From Rubripirellula tenax (GTDB taxonomy: Bacteria > Planctomycetota > Planctomycetia > Pirellulales > Pirellulaceae), in the NCBI RefSeq assembly GCF_007860125.1, contig NZ_SJPW01000002.1:746363-810362 (forward strand): DNA of 64,000 nucleotides, given 5' to 3'. Each line of letters opens with the position of its first letter. The first letter of the stretch is position 1. The translations under genes were made by a program, and so were the position numbers. A model generated the notes under the pieces. That model was not told where the DNA came from, ran no database searches, and saw only the letters and a list, made by a program, of their open reading frames with translations. Below are positions 11,066 through 20,525 of this stretch, in pieces.

Positions 11066-12582
11066 TGACGCGATTCGCCCCATCGTCGATGCTGCGTGGT
11101 GACACCACGTGGCACGGCGAATCCTATGAAACGTTGGCCACCACGGGCAGCGATCGACGGCTGATTCCCGGCCCCGACGGATCCAACCCGTACGGCGCCG
11201 GTGTCGTGCCCGATGGCGCCATGCCGTTGGGGTCCTGTACTTGTTCGTCACCTTCGTGGCGAGCGGTCAAGGCATCACGACGCACGCTCGAAAAATTGAA
11301 GCAATCGGCCGACCCGAAGCAAACCGGATCCCAGATTTTGTCGGACGTACGAGCGACGTTGCGGCGATGTTTGCAGTTGTCACCATCCACCGACATCGCA
11401 TTAACGCCCTCCGGCACAGACGTCGAACTATTGCCGTTGGCGGTGATGGCGTCGAACAGCGATTGCCGGATCACCAACATTATCGTCGGCGCCGGCGAAG
11501 TCGGCAGCGGCACATCGATGGCAGCATCGGGATGCCACGCGGACACGTTGCTGCCCGACGGAAGCGTCGCGGTTCGCGGCGCGGCGGTGAACCGCTTGTT
11601 GGCTGGCCGAGTCGATGTGCGATCGATTCCGATCCGCGATCCCTCGGGCGAACCGTTGTCGATGATCGAGATCGACGACCGGGTGACTGCCAACGTGATT
11701 GAAGCCGCATCGCATGGCCATCGCGTGTTGGTTCACTTGGTCGCGCACAGCAAAACCGGCATCCACGCACCGTCGGTGTCGCTGATCGATCGCTTGAAGC
11801 GGACCCTGGGCGACCAAGTGATGTTGGTCGTCGATGCTGCGCAGGGACGGCTGGCGGCCGATGCGTATCAAGACGCACTCGATCGCGGGTGTTGGGTGTC
11901 CGTCACGGGATCGAAGTTTTTTGGCGGCGCGCCGTTTGCCGGAGCACTCCTGGCACCGTCCGGCGTCGACGCGTCGGCGATTCGCACTTGTCCGGCAGAA
12001 TTGGCAAGTTACTTTTGTCGCGGCAGTTTGCCCGAGCGATGGGACGTGAACTTCGGAGCCAACGACGATTGGATGAACGTCGGCTTGTTGATTCGATGGG
12101 CAGGCGCAGCGGCTGAAATCGAGTCTTTTTTCAACATCCCGCCGACGACTCGCCAGAGGATTGCGGACCGGTTCCGTGTTGCTGTCCGCGAAAATTTCTA
12201 CGGCTCGAATTCCGTTGGGCTGTTGGAGCCGTTTGTGGACATCGACGTTTTGCCCGGCATTGTGGACGGTCCGACCGTGTTTTCGTTGGAATTTCCGGGC
12301 GAGAACAGCGATTCGCTCAAGTCGTTGCACCGGAGCCTTGTGCGGGATGGCTGGTATCTGGGCCAGCCCGTCGCAATCGGCGGAGGCCGCAACGTGCTTC
12401 GGGTCGCACTGGGTGCCCCCTTGATGATTGACGTGGCCAACGGCGACGATGGGGATTCAGGCCTAACGTCGCGGCTTGCCATAATGGCCGAACGGATTGA
12501 CGCCTTGGGCGATTCGGTCCGTTGCCACCGATCGAGCCGATTGGCTGCTCGTTCGCGATCCAAGGTGTCATCCAACCCATGA
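11065..12582 (+). CDS. PLP-dependent aminotransferase-like protein (class V type)
   Basis: A protein of 505 residues in the fold-type I PLP family. TPSGTDVELLPL (114-125) fits the phosphate-binding turn, VVDAAQGR (255-262) contains the aspartate that contacts the pyridine nitrogen, and VSVTGSKFFGGAP (278-290) has the Schiff-base lysine K284. The order resembles class V aminotransferases, cysteine desulfurases and related lyases; the exact reaction cannot be told. It starts with GTG inside the stop of the ATP-grasp gene (TAGTG) and is followed 8 nt later by a decarboxylase-like gene, so the three very probably serve one pathway. An extended N-terminus of about 100 residues lacks a family match that I recognise. 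Confidence 0.75.
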   Translation: MTRFAPSSMLRGDTTWHGESYETLATTGSDRRLIPGPDGSNPYGAGVVPDGAMPLGSCTCSSPSWRAVKASRRTLEKLKQSADPKQTGSQILSDVRATLRRCLQLSPSTDIALTPSGTDVELLPLAVMASNSDCRITNIIVGAGEVGSGTSMAASGCHADTLLPDGSVAVRGAAVNRLLAGRVDVRSIPIRDPSGEPLSMIEIDDRVTANVIEAASHGHRVLVHLVAHSKTGIHAPSVSLIDRLKRTLGDQVMLVVDAAQGRLAADAYQDALDRGCWVSVTGSKFFGGAPFAGALLAPSGVDASAIRTCPAELASYFCRGSLPERWDVNFGANDDWMNVGLLIRWAGAAAEIESFFNIPPTTRQRIADRFRVAVRENFYGSNSVGLLEPFVDIDVLPGIVDGPTVFSLEFPGENSDSLKSLHRSLVRDGWYLGQPVAIGGGRNVLRVALGAPLMIDVANGDDGDSGLTSRLAIMAERIDALGDSVRCHRSSRLAARSRSKVSSNP

Positions 12583-12590
12583 CTTAGACG

Positions 12591-13913
12591 ATGAGTGCAT
12601 TTCATCAACGAATTTCACCGCCACAGATCGAATCGATCTTCGCGAAATTGGCGTCGGAGGGCTTTCTGGGTGACGATGTCAAGTCTGTCATCGTGCATGA
12701 CGTTGCTCGGATGCAGCAGCGAATCGCGATGTTGCAGGACGCTTTTCCGGATGGCACGCTGCACGCGATTGCGATCAAGGCGAACCCCGTCGTCGAAATT
12801 TTGCGTGCGGCCGTGGACGCGGGCGCGGGCTTGGAAGCCGCCAGCATCGAAGAGGTGACGTTGGCATTGGCGGCGGGGTGTCCGCCCGATCGAATCATCT
12901 TTGATTCGCCAGCCAAGACGGTTGCCGAAATCCGCCAGACGCTCGAGCGGGGCATTCACGTGAACGTCGACAACTTCGACGAACTTGACCGTGTGGCTCT
13001 GATTTTGAAGGCATCGCCTTCGGATGCAAAGCCGACGTCAACCATCGGTCTGCGCGTCACGCCCGAGGTCGGCGCGGGCTCGATCTCGCACACCAGCGTG
13101 GGCAATCGCGGGTCAAAGTTTGGCGTGTCAATCTCGCGCGATCGAGAACAAATTTTGGCCGCGTTCGCGCGGCACGCGTGGCTTGTGGGGCTGCACATCC
13201 ACGTCGGTTCGCAAGGTTGCCCGATGGAACAGTTGTGCGACGCGGCCGAGAAAATCGAATCACTTCGACAAGAAATTCAATCGCACACCGGCCGCGCCGT
13301 CCCGGTCGTCGACATCGGTGGCGGATTGCCCGCCCCTTACGACGACGATCATCAACCGGCGTCGCCCGATGCCTACGCCGCCGAACTGGGTCGCCGAGTC
13401 CCGACGCTTTTCGACGGCAACGTTCGCTTGGTCACCGAATTCGGCCGCAGTGTCCAGGCCGGGTGCGGGCTGGCGCTCAGCCGCGTCGAATATGTGCGGG
13501 ATTTACCAGCCGGCGACGCGGGGGAAGCCACGTGCATGGCCGTGATTCACTTGGGCGCCGATTTCTTGGTCCGTCCGGTGTACCGGCCACAGGACTGGTC
13601 GCACGAATACGCAGTGCTGGATGCGTCGGGACGCCTGCGTGATGAACCCGACGATCGCATCAGCATCGGTGGCCCGTTGTGTTTCGGCGGCGACATTCCG
13701 GCTCGCAACGTTGCGATGCCTCGCCCCCGAGTGGGCGACTGGATCGCGATCCGCGATTGCGGCGCGTACACGCTTAGCATGTGGTCGCGCCATTGCAGCC
13801 GCGGGATCCCCGACGTGATCGGGTACGACGGCGAAGCAAGGTCGACCCGATTGTTGCGAGCGGCGGAAAGCCCTGGCGGCATCGCCCGGTTTTGGTCGGC
13901 GGGCGAAATTTAG
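12591..13913 (+). CDS. Type III PLP decarboxylase, diaminopimelate decarboxylase-like
   Basis: A protein of 440 residues with the alanine-racemase/decarboxylase fold. AIKANP (61-66) holds the PLP lysine K63, HIHVGSQG (202-209), the glycine loop DIGGGLPAPY (241-250), EFGRS (283-287), GPLCFGGD (361-368) and CGAYT (390-394) follow the LysA order. Two motifs differ from standard LysA: EFGR in place of E-P-G-R, and CFGGD in place of the usual CESGD. This suggests a substrate other than meso-diaminopimelate. It closes the cassette begun at 9779, so it is unlikely to be the housekeeping lysine gene. No symbol is given for that reason. Confidence 0.83.
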   Translation: MSAFHQRISPPQIESIFAKLASEGFLGDDVKSVIVHDVARMQQRIAMLQDAFPDGTLHAIAIKANPVVEILRAAVDAGAGLEAASIEEVTLALAAGCPPDRIIFDSPAKTVAEIRQTLERGIHVNVDNFDELDRVALILKASPSDAKPTSTIGLRVTPEVGAGSISHTSVGNRGSKFGVSISRDREQILAAFARHAWLVGLHIHVGSQGCPMEQLCDAAEKIESLRQEIQSHTGRAVPVVDIGGGLPAPYDDDHQPASPDAYAAELGRRVPTLFDGNVRLVTEFGRSVQAGCGLALSRVEYVRDLPAGDAGEATCMAVIHLGADFLVRPVYRPQDWSHEYAVLDASGRLRDEPDDRISIGGPLCFGGDIPARNVAMPRPRVGDWIAIRDCGAYTLSMWSRHCSRGIPDVIGYDGEARSTRLLRAAESPGGIARFWSAGEI

Positions 13914-14051
13914 CCTCTTTCGAGGCCGTTTCGTGATCTGCACGTGATTTTCTTGTTGGCGCGCCTCGATTACGTCACAGTGGTGCCCTCTGGTTACCGA
14001 GCGGCCGAGCATCTTCGGCCGAACGCTTCCTACTCCATCGATGGTGCCCCC

Positions 14052-15041
14052 ATGACTGACACAAATTCTTTCGCACCGACGGCCGATCGTCCGACGGTCT
14101 TGGTTCATCCCGAAAAGTTGATTCGACCGATGGCGGGTTGGGGCCCGTTGTTCGGCATTTTGGGCCTGGTTTTGTTGGGCATCCTGATGTTCATCATAGG
14201 CGTCGCCATGGGTGGAGGGATCGGCGGATTCATGATTTTGTTGGCGATCGCTTGCGCTCCGGTGGCGTTCATCAGTCTGTTTGGGTTGATGGCAATTGCC
14301 CCGAATGATTCTCGCGTGCTGCTGCTGTTCGGCGAATACAAAGGGACGGTCAAAGAGTCCGGTTTCTTTTGGGTCAACCCTTTCTATTCCAAACGTAAGG
14401 TCAGCCTGCGGATTCGCAACTTTGAAACGGGTTCATCATCGACACCCGAGCAAAAGAACCAATCGGGTACAGTGATTCAGTCAAAATCTCGAACAGCTAG
14501 CCGGCCTTCGAAGGTGAACGATCGTGACGGTAACCCGATCGAAATTTCGGCCGTTGTGGTTTGGAAAGTCACCGACACGGCCGAAGCCCTGTTCGAAGTC
14601 GATGACTACGAACACTTTGTCGAAGTGCAAAGCGAAGCGGCGCTGCGCAGCCTGGCAACGCGATACCCCTACGACAGCGAAGATCACGAGGAATCGCTGC
14701 GAGGGAACACCGAAGCGATCTGTGGCCGGTTGCGGGAAGACATTCAAGAGCGGCTTGAAAAAGCAGGCGTCACGGTGTTGGAAGCTCGCATCAGCCACCT
14801 TGCCTACGCGTCCGAAATCGCGGCGGCAATGTTGCAACGCCAACAGGCCGGCGCGGTCGTGGCGGCCCGCACGAAGATCGTCGACGGTGCCGTTGGGATG
14901 GTGGAAATGGCTTTGGACCATCTCAAACGAGACGGGATTGTCGAATTGGATCCGCAACAACGGGCGGCGCTGGTATCGAATCTGCTTGTCGTGCTTTGCA
15001 GTGACCGACACACCCAACCGGTCATTCAAGCGGGCGCTTGA
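14052..15041 (+). CDS. SPFH/Band 7 domain membrane protein
   Basis: A protein of 329 residues from ATG 14052. Two hydrophobic segments lie near residues 30-90, then an SPFH domain: NDSRVLLLFGEYKGTVKESGFFWVNPF is the family entry motif, followed by the NPIEISAVVVWKV strand and the helical region with VLEARISHLAYASEIAAAMLQRQQA. A low-complexity Ser/Thr/Gln insert (about 125-155) interrupts the domain. Such proteins scaffold membrane microdomains and proteases. GTG 13944 is a longer possible start, but the added residues look non-coding. It lies 140 bp after the ATP-grasp cassette and may be separate from it. Confidence 0.88.
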   Translation: MTDTNSFAPTADRPTVLVHPEKLIRPMAGWGPLFGILGLVLLGILMFIIGVAMGGGIGGFMILLAIACAPVAFISLFGLMAIAPNDSRVLLLFGEYKGTVKESGFFWVNPFYSKRKVSLRIRNFETGSSSTPEQKNQSGTVIQSKSRTASRPSKVNDRDGNPIEISAVVVWKVTDTAEALFEVDDYEHFVEVQSEAALRSLATRYPYDSEDHEESLRGNTEAICGRLREDIQERLEKAGVTVLEARISHLAYASEIAAAMLQRQQAGAVVAARTKIVDGAVGMVEMALDHLKRDGIVELDPQQRAALVSNLLVVLCSDRHTQPVIQAGA

Positions 15042-15050
15042 TTCGACACG

Positions 15051-15266
15051 TCAGGCTTCATAGTCGATGTGAATGCCTGAGAGCTGTTGCTGAAGTTGTA
15101 TGGCCCGGCTTACCAGTTCGATGGCCGCATTCTTTGCTTTGACAGGCTCAGGCGGTCGCCCGGAGGGAAGGTTCTCTTCGGGGACTTTGACTTCTTTGGC
15201 CGACGTTGGCGACGCCTTCCGCGGACTCACCCACGGACGGACGGGAGTACCGATGGATTCGATCAT
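15051..15266 (-). CDS. Small hypothetical protein
   Basis: A 71-residue frame on the minus strand, convergent with the SPFH gene. The N-terminal half is rich in Pro, Ser and Lys, and the C-terminal half could form an amphipathic helix (AAIELVSRAIQLQQQL). No strong SD is seen before ATG 15266. I recognise no family; it may be a chance frame. Confidence 0.35.
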   Translation of the reverse strand: MIESIGTPVRPWVSPRKASPTSAKEVKVPEENLPSGRPPEPVKAKNAAIELVSRAIQLQQQLSGIHIDYEA

Positions 15267-15661
15267 GAGACGGAGTCTCGACTGGCAAAGGGTTTCGCCG
15301 TCATGCTAGGACTCCGATCGATTCGGACGTCCCTTGCACGAACGGTTTGGAAATTGAAACAGTTCCCCCGTTTCAACTTTTCCGACCTTGGAACCCCCGG
15401 CACGCGAAATCACTCGCATCTGAACCCTAGGTCACAAAGCAGAACCGTGACGGCGAGATCCGAAATCTTCAAAGAAAAAGAAGAATTCAGGAATTTGCCC
15501 TGCACGGAAGGGCGGTCTCTGTTTACCGTTTACGCTTCTTAATGGTGTCCGGTACTCCGCTATCCAAAGCCAACGGCGTCCCGACTGACCTGGTGTAATC
15601 TCGCTCCACGTAGCGGATTGCGCGACTTTGCCCGCCGCTGAAGGAAAAAACGAGCCAAGTG
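15267..15661. other. Intergenic region without recognised content
   Basis: About 395 bp between two small putative genes. It contains short open frames in several phases, none with a convincing start signal or composition. I see no RNA gene or clear repeat. Confidence 0.45.
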
Positions 15662-16087
15662 ATGTCGAAAAATGATGATTTGAAGCGACGACTCAAGGCA
15701 GCCGACCGACGTCGGGCTCGGCGACCGCTGGCCTCGGCAAGTACCGCCAATTCGGCGGTAGCCTATGGAGACGAGGACTCGTCATCGACCAACCGAGTCG
15801 ACGTGACAGGCTTGTGCATCGTCGAAATTTTGAAGTTGGACGACAAAAGGACTTTCCGGGACTCGGAAGTCCTCACCGCTATGCGATCGTGCTTGACTGG
15901 TGGAACCCCCAGCTCGGCGGAAGCCCAATTGCTGAGTCAGCGGTTTGAAGCGATCAGCCAACGTGAAGACGTTTCCGAACGCGAGTATCGCGATGCCTTG
16001 CAAGGCTTGGTTCGAAACGCGTTGAATCATCGAAATCAAGATGACGATTCGGCGTTCATCCAGTTCCTAAGCGTCTTGGCCAGCTAG
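15662..16087 (+). CDS. Hypothetical protein, helical
   Basis: A protein of 141 residues. The first 25 residues are very basic (KRRLKAADRRRARRP), then a Ser/Ala linker, then an apparently helical domain (about 50-140) with charged residues. There is no signal peptide or membrane segment. ATG 15662 is preceded at some distance by AAGGAA. I recognise no family. The predicted helices and soluble character favour a real gene over chance, but the function is unknown. Confidence 0.6.
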   Translation: MSKNDDLKRRLKAADRRRARRPLASASTANSAVAYGDEDSSSTNRVDVTGLCIVEILKLDDKRTFRDSEVLTAMRSCLTGGTPSSAEAQLLSQRFEAISQREDVSEREYRDALQGLVRNALNHRNQDDDSAFIQFLSVLAS

Positions 16088-16157
16088 AACGGCCGGCCCG
16101 ATTCCACCCGTCCGATTGCGTTCGGGCCAACCCCATTTTCGGTCGGATCAATCCATG

Positions 16158-19100
16158 TCACCCAATGATCTGACCATCTCTTAGGGTCACGGCGACGCGC
16201 TGCGTGTTGTTGGTTTCGTCCGTTTCCTGGATGTTGTTCTCTGGATCGGTCGTGATTTGCAACCAGTATTGGCCGTTGGCAACATTCGTCACATCGATCC
16301 ACTGGTCATCCAGGGATGCCGAGTACACGTCGGAGTAGCCTGTACTGATCCCTTGCACATTGCCGCAAGAGTTGCCGCCGCGACCGTGAACGAGTCCTGC
16401 GTCGGCTGTCACTGTGGGAAGCGGTTGGCGAATATTGATCAGACAAAAACTGGTCTTACCGCCGCTGGCGACAATGTTGCCACTGGCATCGGTCAACACC
16501 AAGTCGTAGGTAGCGAAACCTTCGAAATGGATGTGTCCGTGACTTGGGTGATAGACGAACTCACCGGCCAATTGATCGCGATAGCCACCATCGGCTTGAT
16601 AGATGCGTTGGAACACCTGTTGTGAGTTGCCCGATGTCGATCCGCCCCAAATTTCTAAAGGTCCGTCACCCGCGTTGGCAACTTCCGTCGAAAAGCGAAG
16701 CAACGTCCGACCGGGAATCTCATTGCGGTCGATGCTCAAGTTTTCCAACAACGTCGATGCGATCGGCGTCAAATCGGGTAAGTAATCTGGTGTCGTGCTG
16801 TCGTTATCAGCGATCGTGATCACGGCGGTATTGTCGCTGCCGATCACGGCACCCCCGGTCGCATTGGAAAGCACCAACGAAAACGATTCGAGCGATTCGA
16901 CGATCGAATCGTTGATGATCGGAATCGTGACGATTTGTTCCGATTGTCCGTCGGCGAACGTCAACGTTCCAGCGACCGGCGTGAAGTCGGCGGTGTCGGC
17001 GGTGCCCACGTTTGTGGCGTAGTCGACCGTGACCGTTCCGACGCGGCCATTGTTTCGCTGGACGACGACGGTCGCGGTACCGGCGGCTTCGTCCAAGTTC
17101 ACGCCGGTCGTGGCGATGGTGATCGTACCCGGCAACACGGGCAAGACTTCGACCACCACATCGTCCACGGCCGCTTCAATCAGGCTGGCGCCCAACGCGT
17201 CGGCGGCAGCGAACTGAAGTTGAATCGTTTGGCCGGCCCATGCCGAAAGATCCAGCATAACATCGGTCCAAGCGGCTGATTGATTCGCGCCGTGCGCGTG
17301 ATCGGCGTAGACTTCGGTTTCGACGCCGCCGGCGATCACTGACGCGTGGAAATAGTCATCGCTTGTGGCGTTATTCAAGTAAGCCAAGTAATAGCCGAAC
17401 GAAAGCTGAACTTCGGCGCCCGTCGGCAATGCGATGTCCGGCGAGACAACCGTCGTCACGCCCGAATCGACGTCATAGGATCCGACACTGCTGCCGGCGG
17501 CCAGTCCCGTCACCAGCGCCCGAGAACCCGTCCGTCCTTGACCCAATTGCAACGTTGTCGTTCCGCTGGACGTTGCTTGTGCGGCGCCGGCGGCCCATTG
17601 CCCGGTGGTGGCGGTGTCGGTGCCATCAGGGTCGGTGGTCCAGTTGGACGAACCCTCGAAGCTGTCTTCGAAGAGGATCCCCGCAAAGACTTCATCGTTG
17701 TCGGTGATCGTCACCACTTGCGTCACGATGCTGCCAAGCGTCGCGCCGCCGGTGGGATTGCTAAGGGTCAGCGAAAACGATTCATCGGACTCGACCGCAT
17801 CGTCATCCGCGATCTGCAATGAGATTTGTTGGCCGGTGACTCCATCTGCAAACGTCAAAGTTCCCGAAACGGATTGAAAGTCGTTGCCGTCGGCGGTGCC
17901 CACGTTGGTGGCGTAGTTCACCGACACCGCGCCGTCGGCGCCGCCTTCGCGGAAGACGACAAAGTTCAACGTGCCCAACCCTTCGTCAACCGTCAAGGAA
18001 TCGAGCGTCAAACTGATCGCCCCGGGGTTGTCGGGATCGACGGGGGTGGCGGCGTATTGGAAGTAGCCATTGGTATGCAGCGTTTCGCTTTGCCGGAAAC
18101 CGGCGACGATGCCGTCGGCTGGCAACCATGTACCGGTCGAGTAAACGTTGGCCGCTTCGGTTTGGAACGATGCGCCGTCGATGTTGATCGAGTCGACGGT
18201 CAAGTTTCGATCGATGCCGTTGTCGGGATCATACAAATCGTTGGTAAATGAAACTCGCACACGGTCGGCGGTGACGGTTTCAGCGGCTTGGTAGGAAAGG
18301 TTCGTCGCAGCCGTTCCAATGTTGTCCCATGATTGGACGACGACGCCATCGATTTCCAATTGAACGCTCTCTTCACCCGTCGACCCCGCGGCGCGAATTT
18401 GGATCAACGATCCGTCGCCGCCGGTGGACGGGGCGAATTGGAAGTAGCCGTCGGTATGCAAGAACTCACTCTGGCGAAAACCAGCAACGACACCGTCGGC
18501 GGGCAACCACGTGCCGGTGGAAAATACGGTCGGTGATTCGGTCTGGAACGTGGTTCCATCGATCGTGATGCTGTCGATTCGCAGGTTGCGGTCAATGCCC
18601 GCGACGTCGTCGTACAAGTCGTTCGTGAACGCGATGCGAACGTCACCTGCGCTAACGCCGTCAACGTCGTAGGTATAGGTTTGAAACTGTCCTGCGTACG
18701 CGTCGCCGCCGACGTTGCTGAACGTCGCGACCGTTGCACCGCCAACTTGCAGCACCATCGTTTCTTCGTTCGTGACTCCGGCAGCGCGAATCGTGATCGC
18801 GAGTGTCGCTTGATAGTCTTGCCGCCCCACTTCGGTGATCGCCAACGATGACTCAATCGAGCCCACAACGCGTTCCAATTCCCAGTCCCCGCTTTTTGCT
18901 GCGGCGCCGGTCGCATCGATCGACGCGGCGACGTCAGCGCCTGTCAATTGGGCCAGTCGATTGACGAAGCGTGTCCCCGCTTCGCCTTGGCCGACGTGGC
19001 AACCGTACAGCATCAGATCGGCGCCGACCGCCATCGAACGCGACCACTCTCGCACGAGTTGTTGGTGCTGGACGAGAGTCGATTCGGTCACGATCGAGTT

Positions 19101-19520
19101 GCCAATCTGCAACGAACCGGACGCACCGTGTGCCAGAATGTGAACGCTTTGCAAATCCTTGCGACCGGCGAGCGCTCGCGTGATCTGTTCAACGCCCGGC
19201 GCGTCGGGGGTCAGCAACACCAACTCGCTTGCCGGATCGACGCCCGCCAACAGCGTTTCCAAGTTGGGTACGCTTGGGTCGACAAAAACCAAAGACCGTG
19301 TCGACGAATTTGTGACGATCGTCCCGTCATCGCTTGTCATCGAATCCGTGGCATCGGACCCCGCATCATCCGCTACTGAGTCTCCCACGACAGGCGCCGC
19401 AACGGCGTGCCCGGCGTCGCCGGCCAACATCAACCGCTGTTCCAACAACTGAAGTGACCATCGACGACTGCGGCGAAGAAAGGACTTTCCGGGAGCGGCT
19501 TTTCGGTTGCTTCGAATCAC
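16158..19520 (-). CDS. Large surface protein: DUF4347, xylan-binding-like, Calx-beta and lysyl oxidase-like domains
   Basis: A protein of 1120 residues from GTG 19520, which has GGAG 8 nt upstream; an ATG at 19607 would leave no promoter space to the divergent gene. The order is: arginine-rich N-terminus with LLEQRLMLAGD, the planctomycete surface-protein signature; a DUF4347 domain (VHILAHGASGSLQIG, DLMLYGCHVGQGEAG); two copies of a CBM60-like module with RVSFTNDLYDPDNGIDRNL and RIAFTNDLYDDVAGIDRNL; two Calx-beta-like modules (NYATNVGTAD, SFSLTLSNPTGGATLGS) around a beta-sandwich segment; and a C-terminal lysyl oxidase-like domain with HPSHGHIHFEGFATYDL, whose histidines are the usual copper ligands, and GNSCGNVQGISTGYSDVY. 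It is likely exported and bound to the cell surface, where it could oxidise amines and bind polysaccharide. Confidence 0.85.
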   Translation of the reverse strand: MIRSNRKAAPGKSFLRRSRRWSLQLLEQRLMLAGDAGHAVAAPVVGDSVADDAGSDATDSMTSDDGTIVTNSSTRSLVFVDPSVPNLETLLAGVDPASELVLLTPDAPGVEQITRALAGRKDLQSVHILAHGASGSLQIGNSIVTESTLVQHQQLVREWSRSMAVGADLMLYGCHVGQGEAGTRFVNRLAQLTGADVAASIDATGAAAKSGDWELERVVGSIESSLAITEVGRQDYQATLAITIRAAGVTNEETMVLQVGGATVATFSNVGGDAYAGQFQTYTYDVDGVSAGDVRIAFTNDLYDDVAGIDRNLRIDSITIDGTTFQTESPTVFSTGTWLPADGVVAGFRQSEFLHTDGYFQFAPSTGGDGSLIQIRAAGSTGEESVQLEIDGVVVQSWDNIGTAATNLSYQAAETVTADRVRVSFTNDLYDPDNGIDRNLTVDSINIDGASFQTEAANVYSTGTWLPADGIVAGFRQSETLHTNGYFQYAATPVDPDNPGAISLTLDSLTVDEGLGTLNFVVFREGGADGAVSVNYATNVGTADGNDFQSVSGTLTFADGVTGQQISLQIADDDAVESDESFSLTLSNPTGGATLGSIVTQVVTITDNDEVFAGILFEDSFEGSSNWTTDPDGTDTATTGQWAAGAAQATSSGTTTLQLGQGRTGSRALVTGLAAGSSVGSYDVDSGVTTVVSPDIALPTGAEVQLSFGYYLAYLNNATSDDYFHASVIAGGVETEVYADHAHGANQSAAWTDVMLDLSAWAGQTIQLQFAAADALGASLIEAAVDDVVVEVLPVLPGTITIATTGVNLDEAAGTATVVVQRNNGRVGTVTVDYATNVGTADTADFTPVAGTLTFADGQSEQIVTIPIINDSIVESLESFSLVLSNATGGAVIGSDNTAVITIADNDSTTPDYLPDLTPIASTLLENLSIDRNEIPGRTLLRFSTEVANAGDGPLEIWGGSTSGNSQQVFQRIYQADGGYRDQLAGEFVYHPSHGHIHFEGFATYDLVLTDASGNIVASGGKTSFCLINIRQPLPTVTADAGLVHGRGGNSCGNVQGISTGYSDVYSASLDDQWIDVTNVANGQYWLQITTDPENNIQETDETNNTQRVAVTLRDGQIIG

Positions 19521-19611
19521 GATGTGGGCTCCATTGGGGTCGACTTCGGCCTCGGCCGAACAGAAACAAACCGCCCATCTTACCCAATCTCGCGTTAGGC
19601 GTATCACTTCG

Positions 19612-20310
19612 ATGAAGAAAACCGAAGTCTTGGCGTTGCTGAAGAAAAACAGCGACCAGCGAGGAATCGATCACTGGAACAAGAAGCCTCGCGGGCTGAC
19701 CAGTTTCGGCATCGGCCTGACGAAGGTTCGCAAGTTGGCCAAGGAGATCGGCCGGGATCGCAAATTGGCCGGCCAACTCTGGGCGACGGATAACTACGAG
19801 GCTCGGATCATCGGTCTATTGATCGACGACCCCAAGGAAATGACGGCCGAGCAGGCAGAGCAGCAGGTGGACGAACTTCACCACGGGATGTTGTCGCACG
19901 TTTTTTCCTCATGCGATGCGACGCTATCGAAAACGAAGTTCGCTTTTGAGTTGGCGGACCAATGGACCCATAGCTCCGATCCCGTCCGTCGACGATGCGG
20001 ATACGGATTGATTTATGAACTGTCCAAGAAAAACCCGAAGGGGATGGACGATGCCTATCTGATTGCCCTGGTGAATCGAATTCGTAAAACGATCGCCGGC
20101 GAAGAGATGTGGGTGCAGGAAGCGATGACGACGGCGCTGCTAGGCATTGGCAAGCGGAATCAGAAACTCAACAAAGCCGCCATTGCCGCCGCGAAAGCGA
20201 TCGGGCATATCGAGATCGATTATGGCGACGATAACCAATGCGAGTCGATGGATCTGATGAAGCATCTGACCAGCGACCATTTGAAGAAGAAGTTTGCAGA
20301 CCCGAAGTGA
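19612..20310 (+). CDS. AlkD-type DNA alkylation repair protein
   Basis: A protein of 232 residues made of helical HEAT-like repeats. The N-terminus reads KTEVLALLKKNSDQRGIDHW. Segments such as LTSFGIGLTKVRKLAKEIG, LWATDNYEARIIGLLIDDP and WVQEAMTTALLGIGKRN match the DNA alkylation repair family, which removes N3/N7-alkylpurines from DNA. ATG 19612 is chosen because it starts the conserved part; it lies about 90 bp from the divergent surface-protein gene. I place it in the AlkD/AlkC-like superfamily without choosing the subfamily. Confidence 0.85.
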   Translation: MKKTEVLALLKKNSDQRGIDHWNKKPRGLTSFGIGLTKVRKLAKEIGRDRKLAGQLWATDNYEARIIGLLIDDPKEMTAEQAEQQVDELHHGMLSHVFSSCDATLSKTKFAFELADQWTHSSDPVRRRCGYGLIYELSKKNPKGMDDAYLIALVNRIRKTIAGEEMWVQEAMTTALLGIGKRNQKLNKAAIAAAKAIGHIEIDYGDDNQCESMDLMKHLTSDHLKKKFADPK

Positions 20311-20314
20311 CAAC

Positions 20315-20523
20315 GTGCCCCCGGGCACGCCGTGACAGGGAACCGAACTCCTTTTGCAGTTCACGTCCCGCGAGCGGCGTCGCGGGTCCACGTAGGGTTA
20401 CCCGTTTTGAATCACCCTGCGTGGCCCTGTGAATCCGTTCGCAGGGTGTACTTTGTGTCTTCGTCGGCTGCTTTGCAGCCAACGTCCCGCGAGCACCGTC
20501 GCGGGTCCACGCAGGGTTACCCG
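20315..20523. repeat. Cluster of palindromic extragenic repeats, family A
   Basis: It fills the gap between two convergent genes. Two near-identical 41-bp units (about 20363-20403 and 20482-20523) share CGTCCCGCGAGC, a variable dinucleotide, CGTCGCGGGTCCACG and AGGGTTACCCG. Each is preceded by its own small hairpin (GGCTGC/GCAGCC at 20466-20480 before the second). A diverged inverted copy lies at about 20413-20452. Copies at 8655-8770 show the family is dispersed. Confidence 0.8.
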
Positions 20524-20525
20524 AA

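Noticed and set aside
13944-14051. Extended GTG start of the SPFH gene
   Set aside because: The extra residues lack family similarity and the usual N-terminus begins at ATG 14052.
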